Numbered from the stretch's first letter, positions 6,234 to 15,327 are shown. The stretch: DNA of 64,000 nucleotides from Bin18 sp965242795 (GCA_965242795.1 OZ251505.1:3596001-3660000), one strand, 5' to 3'. The notes: generated from the sequence alone by a model not told the origin. A program made the numbers and translations.

Positions 6234-8399
6234 CTACACCCGCGACACTTTCACCACGCCGCGCACCCGCTCCAGGTTGCGGATCACGCGGCGGAGGTCC
6301 GCGGCGCTCGGGACGAGGATCTCGAACACGTTGAGGGCGCGCCGGTCCGACAGGGTGCGGACGTTGGCGCCGGCGATGTTCAGCCCGACCGTGCTGATCG
6401 CCTTGCTCATGTTCGTCAGCAGCCCGGGCCGGTCTTCCGACAGGACTTCGACCTTGACCGGCCGGGCATAGTCCGTGCCGGGGTCCCAGTTCACCGCCAC
6501 GTGGCGCTGCGGGTCGCTCTCCAACAGCCGCTGGCACGCGACGGTGTGCACGGTGACGCCGCGCCCGCGGGTAATCACGCCCACGATGCGCTCCCCGGGC
6601 AGCGGGTTGCAGCAGCGCGCGAAGCGGATCAGGACGTTGCCGATGCCGCCGACGCGCACCCCGCCCGGGGTTTCGGCCGGGCCGTCCGCGTTCAGCTTGT
6701 CCAGAGTGGCGGCGTCCGCGGCTTCGGGCGCCGGCTCGCCCGCGGACGGCAGCAGCGGGGCCAGCACTTGGCGCACCGTCACCTGGCCGTAGCCGACCGC
6801 GGCGAACAGGGTCTCTTCGTCGCCGAAGCCGAGGGCCTGCAGGACGGGGTCGAGGCGGCGGTGTTTGCGCAATTCCTTGAGCGACGTGGCGTGGCGGTCC
6901 AGTTCGCGGTCCAGCAACTCCTGGCCCAGGGCCACGCTGCGCTCGCGCTGCTCCTGCTTGAGCCAGTGGCGGATGCGCGCCTTGGCCTTGGGCGTCTTGA
7001 CGATCTTGAGCCAGTCCTTGCTGGGCGATTGGTGGGCGGTGGTGACGATCTCGACCACGTCGCCGTTCTGGATCTGATAGCGCAGCGGGACTTGGCGGCC
7101 GTTCACCCGCGCGCCCGTGCAGCGGTTGCCGACCTCGGAATGGACGCGGTAGGCGAAATCGACGACCGACGCCCCGCGCGGAAAATTGTTCAGGTCGCCC
7201 TGCGGCGTGAACGCATACACTTCTTCGGTGAACAGGTCTTCCTTGATGGTGTGCAGGAACTCCTGCGGGTCCTGCACGTGCTGCTGCAACTCGACGAGTT
7301 GGCGCAGCCAGGCGAACTGCTGCGCGTCTTCCGGTCCGCGGCCGTCCTTGTACGTCCAGTGCGCGGCGATGCCTTCCTCGGCCACGCGGTGCATGTCGTG
7401 GGTGCGGATCTGCACTTCCATGCGCTCCGCGTACGGGCCGATCACCGTGGTGTGCAGCGACTGGTACATGTTGGCCTTGGGCAGGGCGATGAAGTCCTTG
7501 AAGCGGCCGGGGACCGGGCGCCAGTGGCTGTGGACGATGCCGAGCGCCTGATAGCACTCGCGCACCGACGCGACCACGATGCGGAAGCCGATCAGGTCGT
7601 AGATCTGGTTGAAGACCAGGTTCTGCGACTGCATCTTCTGGTAGATCGAATAGAAGTGTTTGGGCCGGCCGGAGACCTGGACGGGGATGTGCGCCTCGGC
7701 CAGCCGCGCTTCCAGGATGCCGCTCACCTCGGCGATGTAGTGCTTCCGCTCGCTCTTCTTCTTGGCGACGTTGCGCTTCAGTTGCGCATAGACTTTCGGA
7801 TACAGATAGCGCAGGGCGTGGTCTTCGAGTTCGCTCTTGATCCAGTAGATGCCCAGGCGGTGGGCCAGCGGGGCGTAGATTTCGAGCGTCTCCGCGGCGA
7901 TCTCGCGCTGTTTGTCCTCGCTCATGTGTGCCAGGGTGCGCATGTTGTGGGCGCGGTCGGCCAGCTTGACCAGGATGACGCGGATGTCGCGCGCCATGGC
8001 GAAGATCATCTTGCGGAAATTCTCGGCCTGCCGCTCTTCGCGGGTCGTGAAATGGATCTTGCCGATCTTGGTCACCCCATCGACCAGCGCCGCCACCTCG
8101 GCCCCGAAGTGCTGCTCGATCTGGTCGAGCGTGGTCAGCGTGTCCTCGACCGTGTCGTGCAGCAGGCTGGTCACCACGCTCGGCACGTCGAGCTTCATGT
8201 CGGTGATGATCCCGGCCACGCCGACCGGATGTACGAAGTAGGGTTCGCCGGAGCGGCGCTTCTGGCCCTCGTGGACGCGCTCGGAGAACGCGTACGCGTC
8301 GCTGATCAGGCCGACGTTCGCCTCGGGGTGGTAGGCGCGGACCTTGCTGATGATCGAACGCACGTCGGACGGGGTCGGCATGGCGCGATGCTCAGGCAC
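6234..8399 (-). CDS. spoT: Bifunctional (p)ppGpp synthetase/hydrolase (RelA/SpoT family)
   Basis: Makes and degrades the alarmone (p)ppGpp. The 721-residue protein has the long Rel/SpoT architecture. An HD hydrolase domain at about 30-180 carries HDTVEDT, so hydrolase activity is likely intact. A synthetase domain (about 235-350), TGS domain (about 395-455), helical/zinc-finger region and C-terminal ACT domain (about 645-720, VEVLSEDRPGLLTNMSKAI) follow. GTG 8399 overlaps the gmk stop by 8 bases, while ATG 8381 (MPTPSDV) is the alternative start. rpoZ, which commonly sits between gmk and spoT, is absent from this cluster. Confidence 0.94.
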   Translation of the reverse strand: MPEHRAMPTPSDVRSIISKVRAYHPEANVGLISDAYAFSERVHEGQKRRSGEPYFVHPVGVAGIITDMKLDVPSVVTSLLHDTVEDTLTTLDQIEQHFGAEVAALVDGVTKIGKIHFTTREERQAENFRKMIFAMARDIRVILVKLADRAHNMRTLAHMSEDKQREIAAETLEIYAPLAHRLGIYWIKSELEDHALRYLYPKVYAQLKRNVAKKKSERKHYIAEVSGILEARLAEAHIPVQVSGRPKHFYSIYQKMQSQNLVFNQIYDLIGFRIVVASVRECYQALGIVHSHWRPVPGRFKDFIALPKANMYQSLHTTVIGPYAERMEVQIRTHDMHRVAEEGIAAHWTYKDGRGPEDAQQFAWLRQLVELQQHVQDPQEFLHTIKEDLFTEEVYAFTPQGDLNNFPRGASVVDFAYRVHSEVGNRCTGARVNGRQVPLRYQIQNGDVVEIVTTAHQSPSKDWLKIVKTPKAKARIRHWLKQEQRERSVALGQELLDRELDRHATSLKELRKHRRLDPVLQALGFGDEETLFAAVGYGQVTVRQVLAPLLPSAGEPAPEAADAATLDKLNADGPAETPGGVRVGGIGNVLIRFARCCNPLPGERIVGVITRGRGVTVHTVACQRLLESDPQRHVAVNWDPGTDYARPVKVEVLSEDRPGLLTNMSKAISTVGLNIAGANVRTLSDRRALNVFEILVPSAADLRRVIRNLERVRGVVKVSRV

Positions 8400-9048
8400 G
8401 CTCGGCGGCCGGGACGGACGCGGACGTCGGGAGCGCGATGCGCAGCCGGGACACGCGGCTGCGCTCCGCGGCCAGGATGGCGTGCAGCGTGGCCACGCCC
8501 GACTCCAGCCGGTCGTTGACGATGCAGTAATCGTAGCCGCTCACGTAGGCCGCCTCGTCGTGCGCGCGCCGTAGCCGCCGGTCGAGCGTCGCGCCCCCTT
8601 CGCTCCCGCGGCTGCGCAGGCGGTGTTCCAGTGCGCGCCACGACGGCGGCAGGATGAAGACGCGCACCGCGTCCGGGTACGCGGTCTTGATCTGCTCGGC
8701 GCCCTGCACGTCGATTTCCAGCAACAGATCCTGCCCGCGCGCGAACGTGGCTTCGATGCCGGCGCGCGCCGTCCCGTAGTAGGCGTCGTGCACGCGCGCC
8801 CATTCGGCGAACGCGTGCCGGTCGCACAGCGCGCGGAACGCGGCTTCGCTCACGAAGTGGTAGTCGCGCCCGTCCACCTCGCCGGCGCGCCGCGCGCGGG
8901 TGGTGTGCGACACCGACCAGACCAAGTTGTGGGCGCCGGCGAGCAGGGCGCGCGCCAGCGTGGTTTTGCCCGCGCCCGAAGGCGCCGACAGGATCAGGAG
9001 AATCCCGGTCTGTGTACAGGCAATCCGTTGATCGTCGTCGTCCGACAT
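8392..9048 (-). CDS. gmk: Guanylate kinase
   Basis: Phosphorylates GMP to GDP with ATP. The 218-residue protein starts with a variable 16-residue leader, then the P-loop SAPSGAGKTT at about 21-30. The GMP-binding region follows (SHTTRARRAGEVDGRDYHFV, then FAEWARVHDAYYGT), with LEIDVQGAEQIK further on. Length and motif order are normal. It lies 3 bases after yicC and overlaps spoT, so the three genes probably form one transcript; the yicC-gmk-spoT order is common in proteobacteria. Confidence 0.96.
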   Translation of the reverse strand: MSDDDDQRIACTQTGILLILSAPSGAGKTTLARALLAGAHNLVWSVSHTTRARRAGEVDGRDYHFVSEAAFRALCDRHAFAEWARVHDAYYGTARAGIEATFARGQDLLLEIDVQGAEQIKTAYPDAVRVFILPPSWRALEHRLRSRGSEGGATLDRRLRRAHDEAAYVSGYDYCIVNDRLESGVATLHAILAAERSRVSRLRIALPTSASVPAAERA

Positions 9049-9051
9049 AAA

Positions 9052-9924
9052 CTATTCGATATTCTGCCCTTGTTCGCGGATTTTTTCCACCTCCTGTTTC
9101 ATTCGGACCACGAGTTGGCGGGTCGGGGCGTCGTCCGCCTTGGCGCCGATGGTATTCACCTCGCGCTGCATTTCCTGCAGCAGAAAGTCCAGGCGTTTGC
9201 CGACCGCCTCGTCCAGCCCGAGGAATCCGGCGCACGTCTCCAGATGACTCTCCAGCCGCACGAGTTCTTCGGTGACGTCGTTCTTGTGCAGCAGGCCGGC
9301 GACGTCCGGCAGCCGGACCGACTCGACCTCGAGTTCGGCCAGGAGCGCCTCGGCCCGGGCGACCAACTTCTTGTGCAGTTCGGGCTGGAGGCGCTGTTGG
9401 CGGCGGGTGACCTCGCGGCGCAGCCGTTGCAGGGTGCGGATGCGCTGCCGCAGGTCGCGCGCCAGAAAGCGCCCCTCCCGCCGGCGTTCCCGGTCCACGC
9501 CGGCCAGCGCCGCCTGGAGCGCGGCGGTGCACGCGCGCACTTCGGCCGCGGAGGCGTGCGCCGCTTCGGTCACCTGGAACAGGTCGGCGCGCGACAGGAA
9601 GAATTGCAGGTCGGGGCCGTGGTCGAGGCCGAGTTCGCGGCGGAGCCGCGCCGCGGCCTTGGCGTAGGCGCGCGCGAGCGGCAGGTTGGGCACGACGCGG
9701 ACGGAGCGGGCGGCCCGCCCGGTAAGGGACAGGAACGCCTCGACGCGGCCCCGTTCGACGCGAGCCGCGATCAGCGCGCGGAACTCCGCTTCCGCGGCCA
9801 TGAACCCGCGCGGCAGGTGCAGCTTCGTTTCGAGGAACCGGTGGTTCACGGCGCGGACGTCCACGGTTGCCCGTCCGCCCGGAAAGGCGCGGCTGGCGGT
9901 ACCGAACCCGGTCATGCTCTTCAT
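9052..9924 (-). CDS. yicC: YicC-family endoribonuclease
   Basis: The 290-residue protein begins MKSMTGFGTA, the family signature, followed by VDVRAVNHRFLETKLHLPR. The C-terminal DUF1732 part (GFLGLDEAVGKRLDFLLQEMQREVNTIGAKA, later VRMKQEVEKIREQ) is present. Members are endoribonucleases involved in RNA turnover and stationary-phase survival. It is 6 bases downstream of hldA and 3 bases upstream of gmk. Confidence 0.93.
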   Translation of the reverse strand: MKSMTGFGTASRAFPGGRATVDVRAVNHRFLETKLHLPRGFMAAEAEFRALIAARVERGRVEAFLSLTGRAARSVRVVPNLPLARAYAKAAARLRRELGLDHGPDLQFFLSRADLFQVTEAAHASAAEVRACTAALQAALAGVDRERRREGRFLARDLRQRIRTLQRLRREVTRRQQRLQPELHKKLVARAEALLAELEVESVRLPDVAGLLHKNDVTEELVRLESHLETCAGFLGLDEAVGKRLDFLLQEMQREVNTIGAKADDAPTRQLVVRMKQEVEKIREQGQNIE

Positions 9925-9930
9925 GGGGAT

Positions 9931-10932
9931 TCACCTCACCGCGGCGCGCAACTCGGTCGGGCCGACCGTGGCGGTGCCGACCTTGCCGACCGCCACGCCG
10001 GCCGCGTGATTGGCCAGCCTGGTGGCCATCTCTGGCGTGGCGCCGGCGCCCAGCGCGAGTGCGCAGACCGCCACGACGGTATCGCCGGCGCCGGTCACGT
10101 CGAACACCTCGCGCGCCGCGGCCGGAAAGTGCGCCGCGCCGCGGCCGGGCCGAAAGAGGCTCAGGCCGGCCTCGCCGCGCGAAATCAGGACGGCCTCGCT
10201 CTGCCAGCGTTCGAGCAGCCGCCGGCCGGCCCGTTCCAGGCCGGCCGTGCCGTCCAACTCGACCCCGCTGGCCTGTTCGGCCTCGTCGGCATTCGGTTTC
10301 ACCAGACTCGCCCCGCGGTAGTGGGCGAAATTCCGGCGTTTCGGGTCGATGACGTACACGAACTTCAGCTTCGCACGCAGTTCGGCGAGCCGTGCGAGCA
10401 GTGCGGCGTCGACGGCGCCCTTGCCGTAATCGGAGACGACGCACACGTCGAAGTCGGGCAGGCCGCGCGCGGCCCATGCGCGCAGCCGCGCGCCGATGCG
10501 CGGGCCGGGTGCCGCGGGTGGGTCCCGATCGACGCGGACCACCTGTTGGCTGTGGGCGACGATGCGCGTCTTGGTGATCGTGGCGTACGCGCTGCTCGTG
10601 ATGACGCCCTCGACCTCGATGCCGCCGCGGTGCAACTCCGCGCGCAGCCGACGGCCCGCGGCGTCGCGGCCCACCACGCCGCACACCGTCGGCTGGCCAC
10701 CCAGGGCTCGGACGTTGGCCGCTACGTTGGCCGCGCCTCCCGGATGCAGACTTTCGCGGTCGGCCCGCACGACCGGCACCGGCGCCTCGGGCGACAGGCG
10801 GCTCACGCGGCCCCACACGTAGCGGTCGAGCATCAGGTCGCCGACGACCAGCACGCGCACGCGCGGAAAACGCGCCAGGACCGCGTCGATCTTCTTCGCC
10901 GGGTTGCCGCGGCGGGAAGCGGGGAGGCTCAC
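9931..10932 (-). CDS. hldA: D-glycero-beta-D-manno-heptose-7-phosphate kinase (PfkB family)
   Basis: Phosphorylates heptose 7-phosphate at C1 in the ADP-heptose pathway for LPS core. From GTG 10932 it is 333 residues, with AAGGA six bases upstream deciding the start; the open frame continues upstream only into repeats. VLVVGDLMLDRYVWGRV and HPGGAANVAANVRALGG mark the N-terminal ribokinase fold, and DVTGAGDTVVAV is the PfkB anion-hole/catalytic Asp motif. There is no adenylyltransferase half, so this is the single-domain HldA form. A separate RfaE2-like end lies at 1-129. Confidence 0.9.
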   Translation of the reverse strand: MSLPASRRGNPAKKIDAVLARFPRVRVLVVGDLMLDRYVWGRVSRLSPEAPVPVVRADRESLHPGGAANVAANVRALGGQPTVCGVVGRDAAGRRLRAELHRGGIEVEGVITSSAYATITKTRIVAHSQQVVRVDRDPPAAPGPRIGARLRAWAARGLPDFDVCVVSDYGKGAVDAALLARLAELRAKLKFVYVIDPKRRNFAHYRGASLVKPNADEAEQASGVELDGTAGLERAGRRLLERWQSEAVLISRGEAGLSLFRPGRGAAHFPAAAREVFDVTGAGDTVVAVCALALGAGATPEMATRLANHAAGVAVGKVGTATVGPTELRAAVR

Positions 10933-11030
10933 GGCCGTCCTTCTTCCGGGCAATCCCCGGACGTGATCCGAGGGAGGGGGGGAATGTTCGGCTCTGGTTG
11001 GTATTGCGCCGGAAGGAGGAAGGTTTCCGC

Positions 11031-11221
11031 TGGATTCCGGCTTTCGCCGGAATGACGAAGGGGGCGGCGGAATGACGAAGGGGGCGGCGGAATGACGAAG
11101 GGGGCGGCGGAATGACGAAGGGACGACGGAACGACGAAGGGACGACGGAACGACGAAGGGGTGCCGGAGTGACGAAGGAAAGACCTTCCGTCCAAGGAAA
11201 TCTCGAACCGATGCACTCCCA
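11031..11221. repeat. REP-like hairpin with a decaying 19-20 bp tandem repeat
   Basis: A dyad GGATTCCGGCTTTCGCCGGAA at 11031 is followed by tandem units of AATGACGAAGGGGGCGGCGG at 11051, 11071 and 11091. Related 19-base units (AATGACGAAGGGACGACGG and variants) follow up to about 11167. The block ends with CTCGAACCGATGCACTCCC at 11202-11220. A second, more diverged element with the same hairpin head and the same tail lies at 33672-33823, so this is a dispersed element and not a local accident. The rest of the 10933-11230 gap has no gene. Confidence 0.85.
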
Positions 11222-11230
11222 TGATCCCTC

Positions 11231-12364
11231 TCAGCGGGCTGTGTCGAGCAACTCGAAGTAGAGCGCCTCGTTCGCCCGGGCGCTGGCGGTGACGTCGTAG
11301 TGGGCGCGCACGCGGGCTTGGCCGCATTTCCCCAGACCTGTCGCCCACTCCGGGTCGTGCAGACAACGTGCCAGCGCGTCCGCCAGCGCCGTCGGGTCTC
11401 GGCTGGGGACGAGCAGCCCGGTTTCGCCATCGGTAATCAGATCCGGGATGCCGCCGGCGCGGCTGGCCACGACGGGCAGCCCCGCGGCCAGCGCCTCGAT
11501 CACCGCCACGCCCAACCCCTCCCGGACGGGAACGTGGACGAACACGTCCGCGGCGGACAGGTAGGCCGGCAGGTCGGAACGGAACCCGGCGAAGTGGAAC
11601 ACGCGCTCCAGACCGAGCGTGGCCACGTGCGCCTCCAACGCCGGCCGTAACGGCCCGTCGCCGCACGACAGATAGTGCGGCTCGCCCGCCCGGCTTCCTT
11701 CTGCGGAAGCCCGAAGACTGGCCCGGAGTCGGACGGCCGCATCGATCAGCGTGTCGGGCGATTTGCGCGAGACCAGGGCGCCCGCGGTCACGATCAGCCG
11801 GTCGGCCTCGCCCAGTCCGTGACGGTTGCGCACCGCGGCGCGTTGGGCGTCACAACGACCGAACCGGGCGGTGTCCACGCCGCTGGGAATGCACCGGAGC
11901 GCGGCATCGGGAACGTCAGCGGCGCGAAGCGCATCCGCGACGCCGGAAGAAATGGCGACGACCGCGTCGACGTGTGTCCGGTACAGCCAGCGGGTCCGCC
12001 AACCGCGCGTCAGCGGATTGTCCATGCGGCGGGTCACGACCCGTTGTACCGCCAGATCGGACAGCCACGGACTCAGCGCGTGGGCGCGCGCCGTATGGAA
12101 ATGCACGACGTCGTAACGCCCGCGGCGAACGAGCTCCCGCAACCGCCAGCCGGCTGCGGCATCGAGATGGTTGCGGACCGTCAAGCCGCAGACGGGCAGA
12201 CCGGCGCGGCGCAGGCGGGCGGCGAGGCATCCGTTGGGCGGCGTCGCCACGTGCGACACGTGGCCGGCGCCGGCCAGATAGCGGGTCAGCCCGAAGACCT
12301 GGGCCTCGCCGCCGCCCCAGTCGCGTTCCGGGTCGACGTGCAGGATGCGCAGGCGGGGCGTCAT
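11231..12364 (-). CDS. Glycosyltransferase family 4 (GT-B) for LPS core or O-chain
   Basis: A 377-residue GT-B enzyme. The N-terminal acceptor domain begins LRILHVDPERDWGGGEAQVF, and the C-terminal nucleotide-sugar domain contains FHFAGFRSDLPAYLSAADVFVHVPVREGLGVAVIEA with the usual E-x7-E type motif and GLPVVASRAGGIPDLI. The donor and acceptor sugars cannot be told. Its ATG overlaps the stop of the upstream kinase-glycosyltransferase gene (ATGA at 12361-12364), so translation is coupled and it belongs to the LPS cluster. Confidence 0.88.
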   Translation of the reverse strand: MTPRLRILHVDPERDWGGGEAQVFGLTRYLAGAGHVSHVATPPNGCLAARLRRAGLPVCGLTVRNHLDAAAGWRLRELVRRGRYDVVHFHTARAHALSPWLSDLAVQRVVTRRMDNPLTRGWRTRWLYRTHVDAVVAISSGVADALRAADVPDAALRCIPSGVDTARFGRCDAQRAAVRNRHGLGEADRLIVTAGALVSRKSPDTLIDAAVRLRASLRASAEGSRAGEPHYLSCGDGPLRPALEAHVATLGLERVFHFAGFRSDLPAYLSAADVFVHVPVREGLGVAVIEALAAGLPVVASRAGGIPDLITDGETGLLVPSRDPTALADALARCLHDPEWATGLGKCGQARVRAHYDVTASARANEALYFELLDTAR

Positions 12365-14061
12365 GCGCTCGACTCGGCCGCGGCAACCTGCTCGCGCAGC
12401 TTGGCGTATTTGAGGAAGACGTACACCCCCGCGGTCACCGAGACGAACAATCCCGGCACCCCGTACCAGACGCAGCCTTGCACCAGGGAGAAACGCAGGA
12501 ATCTCCAGGCCGGCCGCAACACGAGGTCGGCAAGACGCCGGCGCTGTCGGTCGTTCGCCATTTCCCGCCCCGCGTCTTCCGACAGTCGGTTGACCGCCCG
12601 CAGGTGGGCGCGCACGTCCTCGTAGGTGAAATGCAGCAGGTCCCCGTGCAACCGTCCGGCCGTGCCGTCCAGCAGGACTTTCTCGTGCGGATTTCTCCCG
12701 CCCCACTGCACGCGGTGTTTCCGAAACAGCCGCAACCGCGTGCTCGGATACCAGCCGCGGCGCCACCAGCGCCCCAGGTAATGGACCAGCCGCGGGATGT
12801 AGTAGCCGTTCACCGCGGGATCGTTCGTTCGCAGGATCGTCTGAATTTCGTCGCGTAACCTCGGCGAGACCGATTCGTCCGCGTCCACGTTCAGCACCCA
12901 TTCATGGCTCGCCTGGGACAGCGCGAACCGCTTCTGCTCAACGAAGCCCGGCCACGGGCGCTGGATGATCCGGTCGGTGAACTCGCGGCAGATCTCCACG
13001 GTCCGATCGGTGGAGTACGCATCGACCACGACGATCTCGTCGCACCATGCGACGCTCTCCAGACAACGCCGGATCTTCTGCTCCTCGTCGTGACAGACGA
13101 CGATGCACGACAGCGGCTGCGGTCCGACGCTCGGCGGAGCGTCGGACCGGGATCGCGTGCGTCCCGCCCGTTTCGAATGCTGCGCCGGACTACCCGGGGA
13201 AGCGGCCCCATCCTCGGACGATGCCGCGGTGCCCGGCGGACGTGGCGGCGGTTCGGCGTCGGGGCGCGGCGGTTCGTGTCTGGCGCGCCGTCTGGCGTAT
13301 TCGCGGTCCTTGCGGGCGCGCAACCGCGACAGGCGCCGGAGGATGGCACGTCGCTTTCGGGCGGAAGGCCGGCCACCGAGATATTCGTAGAGAAAGGCCA
13401 ACCGCTCGGTTCGGCGCACGGCGCGGCCGGCGGTCCGGTCGAGTTGGACGAGGTTCCTGAAGCGCCGCCGGCGGCTCACGACGAAGGGGCGCCGGATACG
13501 GTCCAGATCGACCAGGCAGAACCGCCAGTGCTGCGGGTCGGCTTCGGCGACGAGAAGATTCGCGTCGCGCAGGTCGCCGGTGTACAGGCCGGTCGCGTGA
13601 AAGCAGCGCACGTACGTCGCCAACGCGCGGATGAAGCGCCGCCGCTGGGCGACCGACCAGTGCGGCGCCCGCTTGCGCCAGTAGGCGTCGAGCCGCGGAT
13701 AGGGCAGTTCCGCGCTGACGTACACGCATTCCCACACCAACCCCGCGGCGCGGCGTTCCAGGACGGCCAACGGGCGCGGTGCCGGAAAGCCGAGCAACCG
13801 CAGGCGGTGCGCGCCTTTCCAGGCGCGGCGTGCCGGAGAGCCGTGCAGGAGCGCGTCGGCGCGTCGGCGCCAGGTGTGCAACCGTTGCCACTTGACCACG
13901 ACCGACATCTCGTCGTCCGCCATGAGCCGCACGGTCGAGGCGGCGTCCTGTTTGAACACGCGGCGCAGGTGCCACAGCCGGTGATGTGCGGTCGTCAGGT
14001 CCACGGCCCGTTCCAGGCCGATCTCGGAGTGGACGACGGTGGGGGGGATGGGGCTGTACAT
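12361..14061 (-). CDS. Fusion of LPS sugar kinase (WaaP/Kdo-kinase-like) and family-2 glycosyltransferase
   Basis: A 566-residue two-domain protein. Residues about 1-260 are a protein-kinase-like LPS kinase: VVVKWQ is the ATP-lysine strand, FHATGLYTGDLRDANLLV is the catalytic loop with Asp, and LVDLDRIRR is the metal-binding DLD motif. A proline/serine/arginine-rich linker (about 270-315) joins it to a GT-A family-2 domain with LSCIVVCHDEEQKIRRCLES, VVVDAYSTDRT and VLNVDADESVSP (DxD). It ends in the hydrophobic tail seen in WaaE/KdtX-type core glycosyltransferases. Joining phosphate and sugar transfer in one chain suggests consecutive modification of the same LPS core sugar, but this is inferred. 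It is coupled to the downstream GT4 gene. Confidence 0.87.
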   Translation of the reverse strand: MYSPIPPTVVHSEIGLERAVDLTTAHHRLWHLRRVFKQDAASTVRLMADDEMSVVVKWQRLHTWRRRADALLHGSPARRAWKGAHRLRLLGFPAPRPLAVLERRAAGLVWECVYVSAELPYPRLDAYWRKRAPHWSVAQRRRFIRALATYVRCFHATGLYTGDLRDANLLVAEADPQHWRFCLVDLDRIRRPFVVSRRRRFRNLVQLDRTAGRAVRRTERLAFLYEYLGGRPSARKRRAILRRLSRLRARKDREYARRRARHEPPRPDAEPPPRPPGTAASSEDGAASPGSPAQHSKRAGRTRSRSDAPPSVGPQPLSCIVVCHDEEQKIRRCLESVAWCDEIVVVDAYSTDRTVEICREFTDRIIQRPWPGFVEQKRFALSQASHEWVLNVDADESVSPRLRDEIQTILRTNDPAVNGYYIPRLVHYLGRWWRRGWYPSTRLRLFRKHRVQWGGRNPHEKVLLDGTAGRLHGDLLHFTYEDVRAHLRAVNRLSEDAGREMANDRQRRRLADLVLRPAWRFLRFSLVQGCVWYGVPGLFVSVTAGVYVFLKYAKLREQVAAAESSA

Positions 14062-14082
14062 GCGGGGGGCTTTCGCTTCGGC

Positions 14083-15315
14083 TTACATATAACCCAGGTC
14101 CTCGAGCCGCTTTTCGATCTCGGCTTTTTCCGCCGCGGACATGACCGACTCGGCCGCGGCGTGGCCGTTCCGGAGGCGTTCGATCCGCTGACGGAGCGTC
14201 TGCGCCACGTCGGGCCGCTGCGCAGCGCGGTTACACCGTTCGCCCGGGTCGTGCGCCAAGTCGTACAGTTCGGCGGGAATGTCCGGGTTCTCGGGCGCGT
14301 ACACGTATTTCCAGTCCGGCGTGCGCCAGCCCACGCGCCGGTCCCGCGGGTCGGACCGCACGCGGAGAAAGGCTTCGAGATAGGCTTCCAGTCCGAGCGG
14401 CCGGCCGTCCGCCAACGCCGGTGCGAGACTGGTGCCGTGGATCCCATCCGGCACGCTTGCGCCGACCAGGTCGAGCACGGTCGGGAGCGCGTCGATTTGG
14501 CGGACGAGTTGCGTCCGCCGGCTGCCGGCCGGCAGTCGTGGCGTTCCGGCCCCTCGGTCGTGCAGGGCGAAGACCAGCGGCACCCGCACGAGTTCTTCGG
14601 ACACGTCCATTTCGTGGCCCTCGCGCTTGGCGGTCTTGCGGCCCGACAGGTCGCGCACGAGGCGATACCAGCGATAGCCCAGGTCCGTGGGGACGAAGTG
14701 CTCGCCGTGGTCGCCGTGGACGACGATCAGCGTGTCGTCCGGCACCGCGGCGAGCAGCCGGTCGAGCTCGGCGTCCAGGCACGACAGCGCCCGTTCGTAG
14801 CGGTTGCGCCCGTACGCCCGGCTGCGGAAGGCGGGCAGCACGTGCCGGTCGTGGTGCAGTTCCCACAGGTGCAGAAAACCGAACCACGCGCCGTGGCGAT
14901 TCCGCACGTCCCGCCGAAAGTCGGCGCCCCACGCGGTGGACAGATACGCCGCGCCCTCGCGGAAACGATACCGGTCGAACCCGCGGTCCAGACCGGTTTC
15001 GGGAAACAGCGGCCCGCTGACCTCGGCCCACGTTTCGTACCCGTGCGCGCGCAACGCGTCGGCGAGGCAGGCGACCTCGGGGTTGAGTTTGAGTCCGAAG
15101 ATCGACCGGATGCCGTGCACGAACGAATAGGTGCCGGTCAACAGGCTGGCGACGCACGGCGTGGTCGAGGACGCCGAGGCGATCGCCTGCGTGCAGGCCA
15201 CGCCCGAACGGACCAGACGGTCCAGCGTCGGCGTGCGGGCGCGGCGGCCTTCGCCCAGCACGGCGTCGGCGCGCAGGCAGTCGATCAGCAGGAACAGGAC
15301 GTTCGGGGGCGCCAT
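14083..15315 (-). CDS. Sulfatase-like hydrolase/transferase (alkaline phosphatase superfamily)
   Basis: A 410-residue member of the sulfatase fold. VLFLLIDCLRAD supplies the first metal-binding Asp, SSTTPCVASLLTG is the nucleophile loop, and VVHGDHGEHF is the GDHG metal site. The nucleophile position is Thr in TTPCV, not the Cys or Ser of CxPxR, so it would not be converted to formylglycine. Thr nucleophiles occur in phosphotransferases and phosphohydrolases of this superfamily. No membrane segment is seen. Lying between LPS glycosyltransferase genes, it may modify LPS, but the substrate is unknown. Confidence 0.8.
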   Translation of the reverse strand: MAPPNVLFLLIDCLRADAVLGEGRRARTPTLDRLVRSGVACTQAIASASSTTPCVASLLTGTYSFVHGIRSIFGLKLNPEVACLADALRAHGYETWAEVSGPLFPETGLDRGFDRYRFREGAAYLSTAWGADFRRDVRNRHGAWFGFLHLWELHHDRHVLPAFRSRAYGRNRYERALSCLDAELDRLLAAVPDDTLIVVHGDHGEHFVPTDLGYRWYRLVRDLSGRKTAKREGHEMDVSEELVRVPLVFALHDRGAGTPRLPAGSRRTQLVRQIDALPTVLDLVGASVPDGIHGTSLAPALADGRPLGLEAYLEAFLRVRSDPRDRRVGWRTPDWKYVYAPENPDIPAELYDLAHDPGERCNRAAQRPDVAQTLRQRIERLRNGHAAAESVMSAAEKAEIEKRLEDLGYM

Positions 15316-15327
15316 GCTCAGCCTGTG

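Noticed and set aside
6216..8519. Long plus-strand open frame of 767 codons
   Set aside because: It is the GC-rich antisense shadow of spoT; composition and lack of motifs argue against a gene.
10933..11430. N-terminal extension of hldA to 11430
   Set aside because: The extra residues (repeated FRR, PSS, VVPSS) are translated tandem repeats; GTG 10932 with AAGGA is the natural start.
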